A DNA stretch of 64,000 nucleotides. It comes from Streptomonospora salina. GTDB lineage: Bacteria; Actinomycetota; Actinomycetes; Streptosporangiales; Streptosporangiaceae. The position numbers were made by a program, and so were the translations under genes. Numbering within the stretch: the first letter of the stretch is position 1; every line of letters begins with the position of its first letter. The notes below the pieces were generated by a model. It was not told the DNA's origin. It saw only the letters and a program-made list of their open reading frames with translations, and did no database searches. Positions 17,054 to 25,442 of this stretch are shown here, in pieces. The DNA is taken from NCBI RefSeq assembly GCF_014204715.1, contig NZ_JACHLY010000001.1, forward strand, positions 2,015,001-2,079,000, given 5' to 3'.

Positions 17054-17419
17054 TCAGTCCTGCGGCGCGACGCGGATCCGGTTGCCATCGGGATCGGCTG
17101 CCAAAAAGGTGCGGCCGAACCCCGCGTCACGAGGCTCCTGCAGGATCCTGACGCCCATGGACTGCCACTGCTGGAAGAGGGCATCGAGTTCCTCGGGGCC
17201 ACCGTCGATGGCCAGGCAGACCTCGCTCGTTCGGGGGACATCGGGCGAGAGACCCTCGAACTGCTCCGCCCACAGGGCCAGGTCGGCACCGGGCCCCAGG
17301 TCGAAGGCGATATAGCCCGGGGTTTCCAACGACGGGCCGATACCGAGAAGCTCACCGTAGAAGCGAGCTGCGGCCGGCGCGTCGTTCACGTAGACGATGG
17401 TCACCACGGATGCGGACAT
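17054..17419 (-). CDS. VOC (glyoxalase/bleomycin-resistance) family protein
   Basis: The 121-residue product, from ATG 17419, is one VOC domain of two beta-alpha-beta-beta-beta units: VTIVYVNDAPAAARFYGELLG at the N-terminus, DLALWAEQFEG in the middle and TFLAADPDGNRIRV at the C-terminus, where the D-P-D-G-N motif is typical. VOC proteins bind metals or drugs; ligand unknown. It is divergent from the WYL regulator starting about 100 bp away, which may control it. Confidence 0.85.
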   Translation of the reverse strand: MSASVVTIVYVNDAPAAARFYGELLGIGPSLETPGYIAFDLGPGADLALWAEQFEGLSPDVPRTSEVCLAIDGGPEELDALFQQWQSMGVRILQEPRDAGFGRTFLAADPDGNRIRVAPQD

Positions 17420-17525
17420 GGTCGGTTCCCTTTCGATCGATCGTGGGCTGCGGCTTTGGCACGCAGACACAGACTGACCTGCATATACGCCGGATGATGG
17501 CGCAATTTCTGCCACGATCGAGATC

Positions 17526-18482
17526 ATGACCCCTGACCGGTTCTTCTCCCTGATGCTGCTTCTTCAGTCGCGAGACGCCGTGACCACCACCGACCTCGCC
17601 GCGGCGCTGGGAGTATCGCTTCGAACGGTCACCCGGGACCTGAACTGGCTGCGTGAGGCCGGATTCCCCGTGGCTGCACAGCGTGGCCGGTCCGGAGGAG
17701 TCACCGTGCTCCCCGGCACAGGGCTCGACCTCACCCGACTCACCCCGGGTGAGAGGCAGACCCTGTCGCTGACGGGACTGGATGACAAGCAGCGGGACGA
17801 CCTCAACGCCTCCACCGAGACCCGGCACGCGCTCGCCAAGCTCGCCAAGACACATCCGGGCCGCTCTGAGGACCTGATTCCGCTCACCGAGGCCGTACAG
17901 GTCGACAGTCGCCCCTGGCTCCAACCACGGCCTGACGGCACACCCCCGGCAGCGCTCATCGGCCCGGTGCGGCGGGCCCGGCAACTGCGGATCGAATACA
18001 GCCGCTCTCGCGAGTCACCACCGAGCACGCTCGTCGTCGATCCCTACGGGCTCCTCGCCAAGGCCGGCATCTGGTATCTCGTCGCCGACTGCGACCGAGC
18101 ACCACGGATGTTCCGCCTCGAGCGGATCACGTCATGGACGGAAACCGGTCACCGACGACGGCTACGTCCCCGCCAGACATTGCACAGCGTCACTGCCGGC
18201 CTCACCGCGCAGTGGGAACACGACCACGTCGTCGAAGTCTCCGCGACCATCGACGAATCCCAGCTCGAACGTGCGCAACGGATCTTCGGACAGCGGCTCC
18301 TCCTGCAGAAGCACGCAGACGAAACCGCCGCGTACGAGGCCACCATCAGGTTCCTGCACCTTGAAGACGTGCGAGCGCTGCTGCCGTTCGGCAGGTCCGT
18401 TACCGTGCACGGGCCCGTCGAGGCCAAGGCGCGTCTACACGACCTCGCTACCGAGGTGGCCGACCATCACAGGCCCTCATGA
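17526..18482 (+). CDS. WYL-domain HTH transcriptional regulator (YafY type)
   Basis: The 318-residue protein has an N-terminal winged helix of the HTH_11/DeoR type (about 3-60: LLQSRDAVTTTDLAAALGVSLRTVTRDL), a linker, the WYL domain at about 140-205 (RIEYSR, then VVDPYGLLAKAGIWYLVADC) and a C-terminal WCX-type extension ending near residue 315. WYL domains bind nucleic-acid or small-molecule ligands and control the HTH. It is divergent from the VOC gene, suggesting local regulation. Confidence 0.9.
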   Translation: MTPDRFFSLMLLLQSRDAVTTTDLAAALGVSLRTVTRDLNWLREAGFPVAAQRGRSGGVTVLPGTGLDLTRLTPGERQTLSLTGLDDKQRDDLNASTETRHALAKLAKTHPGRSEDLIPLTEAVQVDSRPWLQPRPDGTPPAALIGPVRRARQLRIEYSRSRESPPSTLVVDPYGLLAKAGIWYLVADCDRAPRMFRLERITSWTETGHRRRLRPRQTLHSVTAGLTAQWEHDHVVEVSATIDESQLERAQRIFGQRLLLQKHADETAAYEATIRFLHLEDVRALLPFGRSVTVHGPVEAKARLHDLATEVADHHRPS

Positions 18483-18623
18483 ATCTCCTTGCCCCACGAT
18501 GATCGGTACGCACCTCGTGAGATCACCGGCGCGCGACCGGAGCACCACCCCGTCCCGGAAGGAGAAGTCGCCGTGAGGGCGCTGCCGGGATCGGAACTAC
18601 AAGGAGGTTCCCCGGCGGCAGGG

Positions 18624-18854
18624 TCAGGTGCGCACGGCCGGAGCCGACCAGCTACGGCGCGGCCTCGGCCGGTGGGTACGCCACCAGGCCAGCAGCGTGA
18701 GGGCGTCGATGCTGTCGCGTTCGTGCAGCCCTTCGGCGTCCATCAGGTAGAAGTGGCCGCTGCGTTCCCCGAACCAGACGATCAGGCCGGGATGGGCGGC
18801 CTGCAGGTTGGCAGCGGCGGCGTAGCGAGGGGTGCGTCCCCAGCGTGCAGTCAC
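18624..18854 (-). CDS. Hypothetical small protein linked to XRE/ATPase module (76 aa)
   Basis: Short protein of the kind often found beside actinobacterial XRE-DUF397 modules (HPGLIVWFGERSGHFYLMD, then ALTLLAWWRTHRP). GTG 18854 overlaps the upstream stop by 4 bp, giving a three-gene leftward operon starting at the RsbW-like ATPase. No function is known to me. Confidence 0.6.
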   Translation of the reverse strand: MTARWGRTPRYAAAANLQAAHPGLIVWFGERSGHFYLMDAEGLHERDSIDALTLLAWWRTHRPRPRRSWSAPAVRT

Positions 18855-19261
18855 GATTCCTCCTGGGATGTAGTGGCGACCCGGTGTGCGGCGGTGCGCA
18901 TCCCCTCGGCCAGCTCGGGATCGCCGCGCGGCACCGTCTCCACCACGTCAGCGAGCGAGCGCGCCTGGGCGGGGGTGATCCGGGCGGTGTAGGCGTCGCT
19001 GCCGGCGGTAGCGTGCATCCGCAGTTCGACGTACGGTGCTGCCGGTTGCGTGTAGGGGGCGCGGCCGTCGATGCGCTCGTGCCAGACCACGGCCACGGTC
19101 AGGGCGACGGTGCCGTGGGTCCCGCGGTAGGTGGTGCTTTGGTGGATGCACCACGCCTGCCCGCGGATGGATCGTTCGGGATGTCTGCCGCGGCACCACC
19201 AGGGGCATCCGGGCGTGTTCATGTCCTGCGGGGCGGCCGCGGGGGCGTGGGGGCGGATCAT
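18851..19261 (-). CDS. DUF6907-like protein
   Basis: The 136-residue protein (ATG 19261 overlapping the previous stop, ATGA) carries the CPWWC...H pattern near its N-terminus (residues about 19-27), then a second Cys/His pair around 37-40, and a beta-rich C-terminal half (VELRMHATAGSDAYTARITPAQARSLA). This layout matches actinobacterial DUF6907 proteins, which might bind zinc. Function unknown; co-transcribed with the ATPase gene. Confidence 0.65.
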   Translation of the reverse strand: MIRPHAPAAAPQDMNTPGCPWWCRGRHPERSIRGQAWCIHQSTTYRGTHGTVALTVAVVWHERIDGRAPYTQPAAPYVELRMHATAGSDAYTARITPAQARSLADVVETVPRGDPELAEGMRTAAHRVATTSQEES

Positions 19262-19839
19262 GGTGACCACCCGCCGGGAACCTCGGCGGTGAACCCATCG
19301 AGCGCCTCGAGGTCGTCGGTTTCCTGCCGACCGGGGTGCGCGTCGGTGGACGGGAGCGCGGCGCCCGGCTGCTGTGGGCCGGGACTCCGATGGGCCGGGA
19401 TCGCTTCATCCCGCGCCGCAGTTTCGTCCGGCGGAGCCGAATCGAAGACGAGCAGTGCCCAGACGGAGTGGCCGCCGTCGGCATGGTCGATGGTTCCCCA
19501 GGCACGGGCGGTGGACTCGATCAATAAGAGTCCGCGGCCTTCGGTCTCCGCCCCACCGGGGGTGCGCAGACGGGGCACGGTCGGTGTGACAGGGCGCGGG
19601 CCGTCGTCGGCGACTTCGACGACGCACCCGCACACGAGGGGCGCGATGGTCAGTCCGATCCTGCCGTCGGGCAATCCGCTCCTCGTGTGGCGATAGGCGT
19701 TGGTGACGAGCTCCGAGACGATGAGCTGGGCCTCGAAGAGCAAGGGATGACTCGGACCGAGGACGGTGGTGACCCGGGGCCGGGCGATGCCGGCGGCTTC
19801 GGGAGTGCCGGGGAGCCAGCACTGTTGTTCGGGGGACAT
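19258..19839 (-). CDS. RsbW-like ATP-binding protein (HATPase_c, anti-sigma/serine kinase type)
   Basis: The 193-residue protein has a GHKL ATPase domain: N-box ELVTNAYRH at about 43-52, G1 box VEVADDGPRPV and G2 box EGRGLLLIESTA. Such solitary HATPase_c proteins are abundant in actinomycetes next to XRE/DUF397 genes and resemble anti-sigma serine kinases. A Pro-rich tail of 45 residues is variable in the family. Start fixed by AGGAGG 6 nt before ATG 19839. A strong palindrome lies about 150 bp upstream, between it and the divergent XRE gene. Confidence 0.85.
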   Translation of the reverse strand: MSPEQQCWLPGTPEAAGIARPRVTTVLGPSHPLLFEAQLIVSELVTNAYRHTRSGLPDGRIGLTIAPLVCGCVVEVADDGPRPVTPTVPRLRTPGGAETEGRGLLLIESTARAWGTIDHADGGHSVWALLVFDSAPPDETAARDEAIPAHRSPGPQQPGAALPSTDAHPGRQETDDLEALDGFTAEVPGGWSP

Positions 19840-19988
19840 CAGCAGGCCTCCTGGAGGGATTCGGGGCCAGGTCAGGACACCGTCACGGTCGTCGCTGACG
19901 TGCGTGGGGCGAACCGGCGCCTCTGTGTCTGACCGGGCCGGATGAAGGGCTGTTCCGAACTCTCAGTATCACGATCAACTCACACACA

Positions 19989-20029
19989 CGCAATCCATAC
20001 TGAGGAAAATTTCCCTAGCGTGGATTGCG
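19989..20029. promoter_or_regulatory. 41-bp operator-like palindrome in divergent promoter region
   Basis: CGCAATCCA (19989-19997) and its exact complement TGGATTGCG (20021-20029) flank a central near-palindrome GGAAAATTTCC (20004-20014). It lies about 60 bp before the XRE start and 150 bp before the ATPase start. Symmetry and position suggest the binding site of the adjacent XRE regulator. Confidence 0.6.
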
Positions 20030-20089
20030 GTAAGTTGGTTCGGTGATGTCCGATGCGCCAAACTGGAGCTGCGAACTGGGAGGTGTCGA

Positions 20090-20959
20090 GTGGGCCAGAG
20101 CCCGGCAGGCGTCGCGCGGCGGACGATCGCCCGCGTCATGCGCCAGGCCCGCGTGCGGGCGGGCATCAAATCCGGAACCGCCGCGCACCACGCCGGCATC
20201 GCGCCCGGAACCCTGACCAAGTACGAAAAGGCGGAGAACCCCTGGCCCGTCTCGGTCGTGCACCTGCTGGCCGAGTACTACGGACTCTCCACCGACGACC
20301 GCGACCGCATCGTCGGCCTCGCCCGCCAGCGCGAGCCCGGCTGGTGGCAGCGCCACGGCGACAGCGTCCCCGCTTGGTTCGAGCCCTACCTCGGGCTCGA
20401 GCAGGAGGCCCACACCCTCCACAACTACGAGGACGGCACCGTCCCCGGCCTGCTGCAGACCGCCGATTACGCCAGGGCCGTCCTCACCGCCGACATCGAC
20501 GCCGGCTCACACGACCAGATCGCCGCCCAAGTCGAGATCCGCACACGCCGCCAAGACCGGCTCACCGATGAAGCGCCGCTGACGTTCAACGCGGTCATCA
20601 ACGAAGCCGCCCTCTACCGCGTCGTCGGCGGCACCGCGGTCATGCGCGAGCAGCTCCAGACGCTGCTGGATCGCGCCGACTTGCCCAACGTCGACCTCCG
20701 GATCCTGCCGTTTGAGGCCGGCGCCCACACCGGCAGCGAAGGCTCCTTCGTCATCATGGAGTTCCCCGGCATCCTCGACGACGTCGCCGCCGGCGACGTG
20801 GTGCTGGTGGAATACCGCATCGGCGCGCTCTACCTGGAAGAGGAGCCCGAAACCGCCTCCTTCTCCCAGGTCTTCCAGCGTCTACGGGAAACCGCGCTGA
20901 GCCCTGAGGAGTCCCAGCGACGTATCCAGCACCTGCTCCAGGAGAGATACGCACCATGA
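20090..20959 (+). CDS. XRE-family regulator with DUF5753 (Scr1/WhiJ-type)
   Basis: The 289-residue protein starts at GTG 20090. The N-terminal HTH (about 10-65: RARVRAGIKSGTAAHHAGIAPGTLTKYEK) is followed by the DUF5753 domain (about 100-280: WFEPYLGLEQEA, HNYEDGTVPGLLQT, YRVVGG). This architecture is the WhiJ-like regulator family of actinomycetes, which works with a small DUF397 partner, here overlapping by 4 bp. Such pairs have been likened to toxin-antitoxin systems and control development. Target genes are unknown. Confidence 0.9.
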   Translation: MGQSPAGVARRTIARVMRQARVRAGIKSGTAAHHAGIAPGTLTKYEKAENPWPVSVVHLLAEYYGLSTDDRDRIVGLARQREPGWWQRHGDSVPAWFEPYLGLEQEAHTLHNYEDGTVPGLLQTADYARAVLTADIDAGSHDQIAAQVEIRTRRQDRLTDEAPLTFNAVINEAALYRVVGGTAVMREQLQTLLDRADLPNVDLRILPFEAGAHTGSEGSFVIMEFPGILDDVAAGDVVLVEYRIGALYLEEEPETASFSQVFQRLRETALSPEESQRRIQHLLQERYAP

Positions 20960-21165
20960 GGCACGAGGCGACCAACGACAGCCCTGGACCGCGCTGGCGC
21001 AAGTCCAGCTACTCCGGCGGCGCGGGCGGCAACTGCGTCGAGGTCGCAGCTGTTACCGACCAACGTCTGATCCGCGACAGCAACCAGCCGGAGGCGGGCG
21101 TTCTGAAGTTCTCAGTTCGGGAGTGGACAGCGTTCCTCGCCTCGGCTCGGCGCGAGGATCTGTAG
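20956..21165 (+). CDS. DUF397 domain protein, partner of the XRE regulator
   Basis: The 69-residue protein has the family signature W.KSSYSGG.GGNCVEVA and the C-terminal REWTAFLAS motif. The ATG overlaps the XRE stop (ATGA), so the two are translated together. DUF397 proteins are thought to antagonise or be bound by the linked XRE/DUF5753 protein. Confidence 0.9.
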   Translation: MRHEATNDSPGPRWRKSSYSGGAGGNCVEVAAVTDQRLIRDSNQPEAGVLKFSVREWTAFLASARREDL

Positions 21166-21237
21166 GGCTGGTCGCCCTGCTTCCCCAGGCGTGTGGCGCC
21201 TTCAGCCATGCCTGTTCACGCCGCCACTATGAGGGAC

Positions 21238-21960
21238 TCACTCTCCAGCACGAACAGTGAGAACACGGCCAACAAGGTCACGGATATCGACCGACTCCAA
21301 CGTCCCCAGGACCAGGTCCGCTCCCACTCCCGTCAGATCATCGACGGAGCTGGTTCCAGAGGCGACTGCGATGACGCCCACTCCGGCCTCTCGCGCCGCT
21401 GCGATGTCCTTGGGGGTGTCTCCGATAAGGACGACCCTCTCCCTCGGCACCGACATGCCCGCTCGTTCCGCAGCTCGGGCGAGAGCGACCTCGACCAGCC
21501 GCGGCCGGTAGGAGTCGTCGTCACCGTAGGCTCCTACTGCCAGGTCCAAATGGCGATCCAAGCCGAACGCGCTCAGCTTGACCTGCGCCGCTCGTCTTGT
21601 GTTGCCCGTCAGCACACTCTGCATCACGCCGGAATCCGTCGCCAGGGCACCAAGGGCATCCTCGATGCCAGGCAGGACGCGCCCCCGCTCCCGGAGTTCG
21701 TCCGAACGGGCGCGGTACCCGTCCGCCTGTGCGGCTGCGAAACGCTCGAACAGCCCCTCCTCGCGGTCCTGAATCCCATTGAGCTCCAGGGTCTTCTCCA
21801 ACAGCACCGGTTCCGTGTGCCCGTGGGCCGTGGCCATGCCAGCGCTCATCGTGGCTCCGGTGGCCTTCTCGAACGCTTCCCGGAACACAGCGCTGCCCAC
21901 ACCGCGGGTCTCGATCAACGTGTGGTCGACGTCCCAGAGGACGAGGCAGCGGGGCAGCAT
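21238..21960 (-). CDS. HAD-superfamily hydrolase (phosphatase-like)
   Basis: The 240-residue protein (ATG 21960, GGAG upstream) has all four HAD motifs: I WDVDHTLIET (DxDxT), II VLTGNT, III Lys after the cap-1 helical region, and IV IGDTPKDIAAA. The C1-type cap (about 25-90) is like phosphoglycolate phosphatase/beta-phosphoglucomutase relatives. Substrate unknown. It converges on the DUF397 gene and is divergent from the XRE-TPR gene. Confidence 0.87.
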   Translation of the reverse strand: MLPRCLVLWDVDHTLIETRGVGSAVFREAFEKATGATMSAGMATAHGHTEPVLLEKTLELNGIQDREEGLFERFAAAQADGYRARSDELRERGRVLPGIEDALGALATDSGVMQSVLTGNTRRAAQVKLSAFGLDRHLDLAVGAYGDDDSYRPRLVEVALARAAERAGMSVPRERVVLIGDTPKDIAAAREAGVGVIAVASGTSSVDDLTGVGADLVLGTLESVDIRDLVGRVLTVRAGE

Positions 21961-22043
21961 AGGCGGCTCCAACAAGGGGAATCGGGCGCGGGCCATTTAC
22001 CATGTACCCCCACGGACGCTGTTCCAGCCGGGAGGGCGGGATC

Positions 22044-23252
22044 ATGTCGCTGGGTCAGGTCTTCGCGCAACGTGTGCGGTGGCATCGCACTCGGCAGGGT
22101 AAATCCCAGGCAGTGGTCGCAGGACTCGCGGGCCTGAACGCCGAGTACCTCGGACAGATCGAGCGTGGATACCGGGTCCCGTCATTGGATGTCGTGGAGG
22201 CTATCGCCGGAGCTCTCGGGGTTTCCGTGCCCGAACTGGTAGCCGAGAGCAGTGAGCGCCCCTCACCCGCTCCGGACGTTCTATTGGCGTCTGAACTACA
22301 CCGCGCTCTTCTCCTCCAGCAGGAAGCCTCCTCTGGCCGCAGTACCGACGAGCTACAGGAAGCGGTCGAACACGCGTGGCGCCTCTGGCAAGGGGCCGCA
22401 GACCGCTACAGCCGTCTGGCTGCTGTGGTCCCCGACCTGATCGGTGACGTCGCTACAATCAACGCCCCCGGAACAACCGATCCCCTTCTTGAGCATCGAG
22501 TGGCAGCCGACGCTTATGCTCTCTTGCGGACTGTGGCTCGGCGCATCGGGCGCCCCGACCTGGCGCTGGTCGCGGCCGATCGTGAGCGTCGGGCCGCCGA
22601 GCAGACAGAGGACGATGTCCGCCTGGCACGGGCGAATTGGAACCTCGCACACGCGTTGCTGGGGCAGCAGGAGCCCCAAACAGCCGAGGAAATCGCCTTA
22701 GCGGCCATCGCCGATATCAAAGGGCATGGAACCCGCGAAGCCGCAGCGATCAGCGGCGCGCTGTGGCTGGCCGCCGCTGTGGCCGCCGCGCGCAGTCAAC
22801 GAAGATTCGCGGCCATCGAGCGCATCAGGGACCATGCTCGCCCTCTCGCGGAAAAAACCGGGGAAACCAATGTGGGGCGGACCGCCTTCGGACCGACCAA
22901 CGTCGCCCTACACATGGTCAGTGTCGAACTCGAGGACGGCCACACCGCCGACGCCCTGGCTATCGCCGACGAAATCGATCCGGCACCGCTCCAATCACGT
23001 GAGCGCCGCACAACCCTGGCGCTCGACCTCGCCCGCAGCCACGCAATGCGGTCCGATCCAGGGGCTGCGCTGCTGCATCTGCTAGAAGCCGAACAGTGCA
23101 GCGCCGAGGAACTTCGCTACAACCCGACGGCGCACGACACCGTGCGCCGGGTATTCCAGCGCGCCCGTCCGTCGCTCCGCAAGCAGCTCACCGCTTTCGC
23201 CCAGCGTGTCGGCATCGAAGACGAACTCGCCGCCGGTCACACGCTTTCCTAG
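22044..23252 (+). CDS. XRE-family regulator with C-terminal TPR-like region
   Basis: The 402-residue protein starts at ATG 22044 (GGAGGG upstream). HTH_3 domain about 4-62 (TRQGKSQAVVAGLAGLNAEYLGQIERG), followed by about 320 residues of helical repeats (LARANWNLAHALLGQQEPQTAEEIALAAI) like TPR-containing regulators that bind peptides or partner proteins. A weak stem-loop overlaps its stop codon. Downstream lie two coupled unknown genes that may be its targets. Confidence 0.85.
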   Translation: MSLGQVFAQRVRWHRTRQGKSQAVVAGLAGLNAEYLGQIERGYRVPSLDVVEAIAGALGVSVPELVAESSERPSPAPDVLLASELHRALLLQQEASSGRSTDELQEAVEHAWRLWQGAADRYSRLAAVVPDLIGDVATINAPGTTDPLLEHRVAADAYALLRTVARRIGRPDLALVAADRERRAAEQTEDDVRLARANWNLAHALLGQQEPQTAEEIALAAIADIKGHGTREAAAISGALWLAAAVAAARSQRRFAAIERIRDHARPLAEKTGETNVGRTAFGPTNVALHMVSVELEDGHTADALAIADEIDPAPLQSRERRTTLALDLARSHAMRSDPGAALLHLLEAEQCSAEELRYNPTAHDTVRRVFQRARPSLRKQLTAFAQRVGIEDELAAGHTLS

Positions 23253-23264
23253 CTCTGTGCTAGG
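23248..23264 (+). terminator. Stem-loop overlapping the XRE stop codon
   Basis: CCTAGC-TCTGT-GCTAGG forms a 6-bp stem with a 5-nt loop, starting inside the stop codon of the XRE gene. No T-run follows, so it is only a weak or Rho-type terminator candidate. Confidence 0.35.
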
Positions 23265-23349
23265 ACCTCGCAACGCTAGTAGGCCTGGTTACGCCCTTCC
23301 GTAGGTTCGTCCTCGCTGCACGATCCATCACGCTGCGAGGAGACAAGGA

Positions 23350-23565
23350 ATGGCCGACTGCCGAACGCCTTTGGCCACATATGCGTCCGCAGTGGCGCGG
23401 GCGCAGCGATGCCACCGGCCAGTGTCCGTCGATGGACACAGCATGTTTGGGCAAAGGCCGGACTTCGCTATCCGCAGGAGCTTCGGGACAACACCGGCCG
23501 TTCGCCAATGCCTCGTGTGGGCGGGCAGCGAATGCGCACCGGCCAATCAGGCAGGTGCGTCGTGA
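23350..23565 (+). CDS. Hypothetical small protein (71 aa), coupled to the next gene
   Basis: Start ATG 23350 follows GAGGAGACAAGG. The stop overlaps the GTG start of the next gene (GTGA). The product has Cys and His residues (CHRPVSVDGHSMFGQRP) and no known domain. Good ribosome-binding site and coupling support a real gene despite overlapping ORFs. Confidence 0.5.
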   Translation: MADCRTPLATYASAVARAQRCHRPVSVDGHSMFGQRPDFAIRRSFGTTPAVRQCLVWAGSECAPANQAGAS

Positions 23566-24149
23566 GCAGAGCTGACGACACTGCCGCTGGCGCCCTGGCC
23601 CGTCTGCGCCGGCATTACCCCTACTGGGACATCCGGTATTACGCCGCCACCTCGCTGCCCGAACGCGGCGTGTTCGTGGCCAGCATCGCACCGGCTCCCA
23701 AGTTCCTCAGAGGAGTTCTCACCGCAGCGGCTGCCAGCGAGGAAGGGCTCCTTCGGCAGTTGGAGATCCATAACCCCGTGGCGAGCCGCATCGCAGAGGC
23801 CGCCGGCACGGGCACGCGGGATCTCCCTGCAGGCGAAGAAGCTGTAGCTCGGCTTCAGAGACAGCATCCCCAGTGGCGGATCCGCTATGAGATTGAGCCC
23901 GGCGGCGGCCAGTTCGTGGCCACACGGTCCCTCACCGCTGAGCAGGTCGGGTTCGGGCTGCTGGAGACCGTGTCCGCCGACGACGCCATGGAGTTGGCGC
24001 ACCGCTTGGCCTATCAGGACGCCCTGACCGCCGGCGCGGAGGCAATCGTCCGGGGCATCGATATCGATCCCGAAGACCTGATCGAAGGCGCCGGCGACCT
24101 GGTCGCCGGCTGCGAGGAGCTTCTGCGCCGCGCCGCCGGAAACCTCTGA
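23562..24149 (+). CDS. Hypothetical protein with internal repeat (195 aa)
   Basis: Start GTG 23562, overlapping the previous stop. The protein seems to contain two related halves: RLRRHYPYWDIRYYAATSLPERGVF and RLQRQHPQWRIRYEIEPGGGQFV each begin with L-R/Q-R-x-x-P-x-W-x-I-R-Y. An acidic helical C-terminus follows (DPEDLIEGAGDLVAGCEELLRR). No enzyme motif. It probably forms a unit with the 71-aa gene and the upstream XRE-TPR regulator. Confidence 0.65.
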   Translation: MSRADDTAAGALARLRRHYPYWDIRYYAATSLPERGVFVASIAPAPKFLRGVLTAAAASEEGLLRQLEIHNPVASRIAEAAGTGTRDLPAGEEAVARLQRQHPQWRIRYEIEPGGGQFVATRSLTAEQVGFGLLETVSADDAMELAHRLAYQDALTAGAEAIVRGIDIDPEDLIEGAGDLVAGCEELLRRAAGNL

Positions 24150-24211
24150 GGCCCCGCCGCCGCACACGCCCCGAACCAGGCCAGGTCCAGCTCGACCGCC
24201 CCCTCCCTCGT

Positions 24212-25442
24212 GTGAAAGCGACTCTTATGCCGCTGCCCCCCGAACCCCCACCCCCACTGCTACGGCTGGACGATCCCGCCCTGGACCTGCCCACCACCCT
24301 CGACCGCCTCGACGAGGAGCACTTCCAGCGCGGGCTGGTGCCCGTCGAGCTGGAGAAGGGCGTGCCCGCCTGGCTCATGATCAGCCTGCCCGTGCTGCAC
24401 CGCGTCCTCAAAGACGAGCACTACTTCGCCCGCGACCCCCGCGCCTGGCGCGACCTGTGGAACGGCACCATCCCGCAGGCCAGCCCGCTTAAGGCGCTGT
24501 ATCCGCCCCGCCGGAACGCCTTGTCGGTCGACGGGAACGAGCACCAGCGGCTGCGCACGGCACTGACCGGCGCCCTGCAGGAAGTCTCCCTGGCTCTGCT
24601 GCCAACCCGCATCCGCGAGATCGCCGACGTGGTCATCGACGGGTTCTGCACCCGGGGCCGGGCCGACGTGGTCTCCGAATACGCCTCCGTCCTGCCGCTG
24701 CTGGTGCTGTGCCGCCTGTTCGGCATGGACCAGCCCGCCGGGCTGCGGGTGGGCATGGCCATGCAGCGCCTGTGGGACGGCGAGGCCGACGCCGGCCACG
24801 CCCACCACCAGCTCCAAGACCTCCTGATCGGCCACGCCGCCCACCGCCGCGCCCACCCGGGCCGCGACATCACCAGCGGGATGGTCGCCCGCGGGCTGGA
24901 GGACGAGGAGATCCGCGACCAGCTCGCGCTGATCATGGCCGCCGCCCACGACCCCATCGCCCACGCACTCGCCAACACCCTGGCCGACCTGCTGGCCACG
25001 TCGCGGATGCACATGGTCGGCTCCACCTGGCTGATCAGCGAAACCCTCAACCACGGGATCTGGCGCCACCCGCCCCTGGAGACCCTGGTGGGCCGCTTCC
25101 CCACCGCCGACGGGCTCGAGGTGGGCGGCTACCGGCTGGCGCGCGGCGACTGCCTGGTCATGGGATTCGGCGCCGCCCAGCGGCACCAGCTGCGCACCGC
25201 CCCACCCGAACCCTCCAACCGGGCCTACCCGGTGTTCGGCATGGGCCCGCACGGGTGCCCGCAGCTGGGCCGCGACATCGCCCTGGCCATCGCCCAGACC
25301 GGGGTGGAACGCCTCCAGCAGCGCCTGCCCGACCTGCGCCTGAACGAGAACGACGCCCCGCGGCGCGCCTCGACGGTCATCGCCGGACGCCGCGCCCTTC
25401 CCGTCACGTTCACCCCCGCCCGCCCCTCACCCAGGAGGACCA
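24212..25442 (+). CDS. Cytochrome P450, CYP157-like (no EXXR), frame left open at 3' end
   Basis: About 408 residues of P450 sequence. Haem-ligand loop FGMGPHGCPQLG has Cys349. The usual I-helix AGxxT is AAAHDP, and the K-helix EXXR is replaced by ETLNHGIW, as in CYP157 members of Streptomyces conservons, which lack EXXR. The natural end is expected near RRALPVTF (about 25410), but no stop follows in frame: reading stays open to 26692, overlapping the whole next gene. Start GTG 24212 or ATG 24227, both without a clear ribosome-binding site. Coordinates here stop at the next gene's start. Confidence 0.75.

Noticed and set aside
18489-18992. Plus-strand ORF with a fair ribosome-binding site near 18560
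   Set aside because: Runs antisense through two genes of the coupled leftward operon and has low-complexity sequence.
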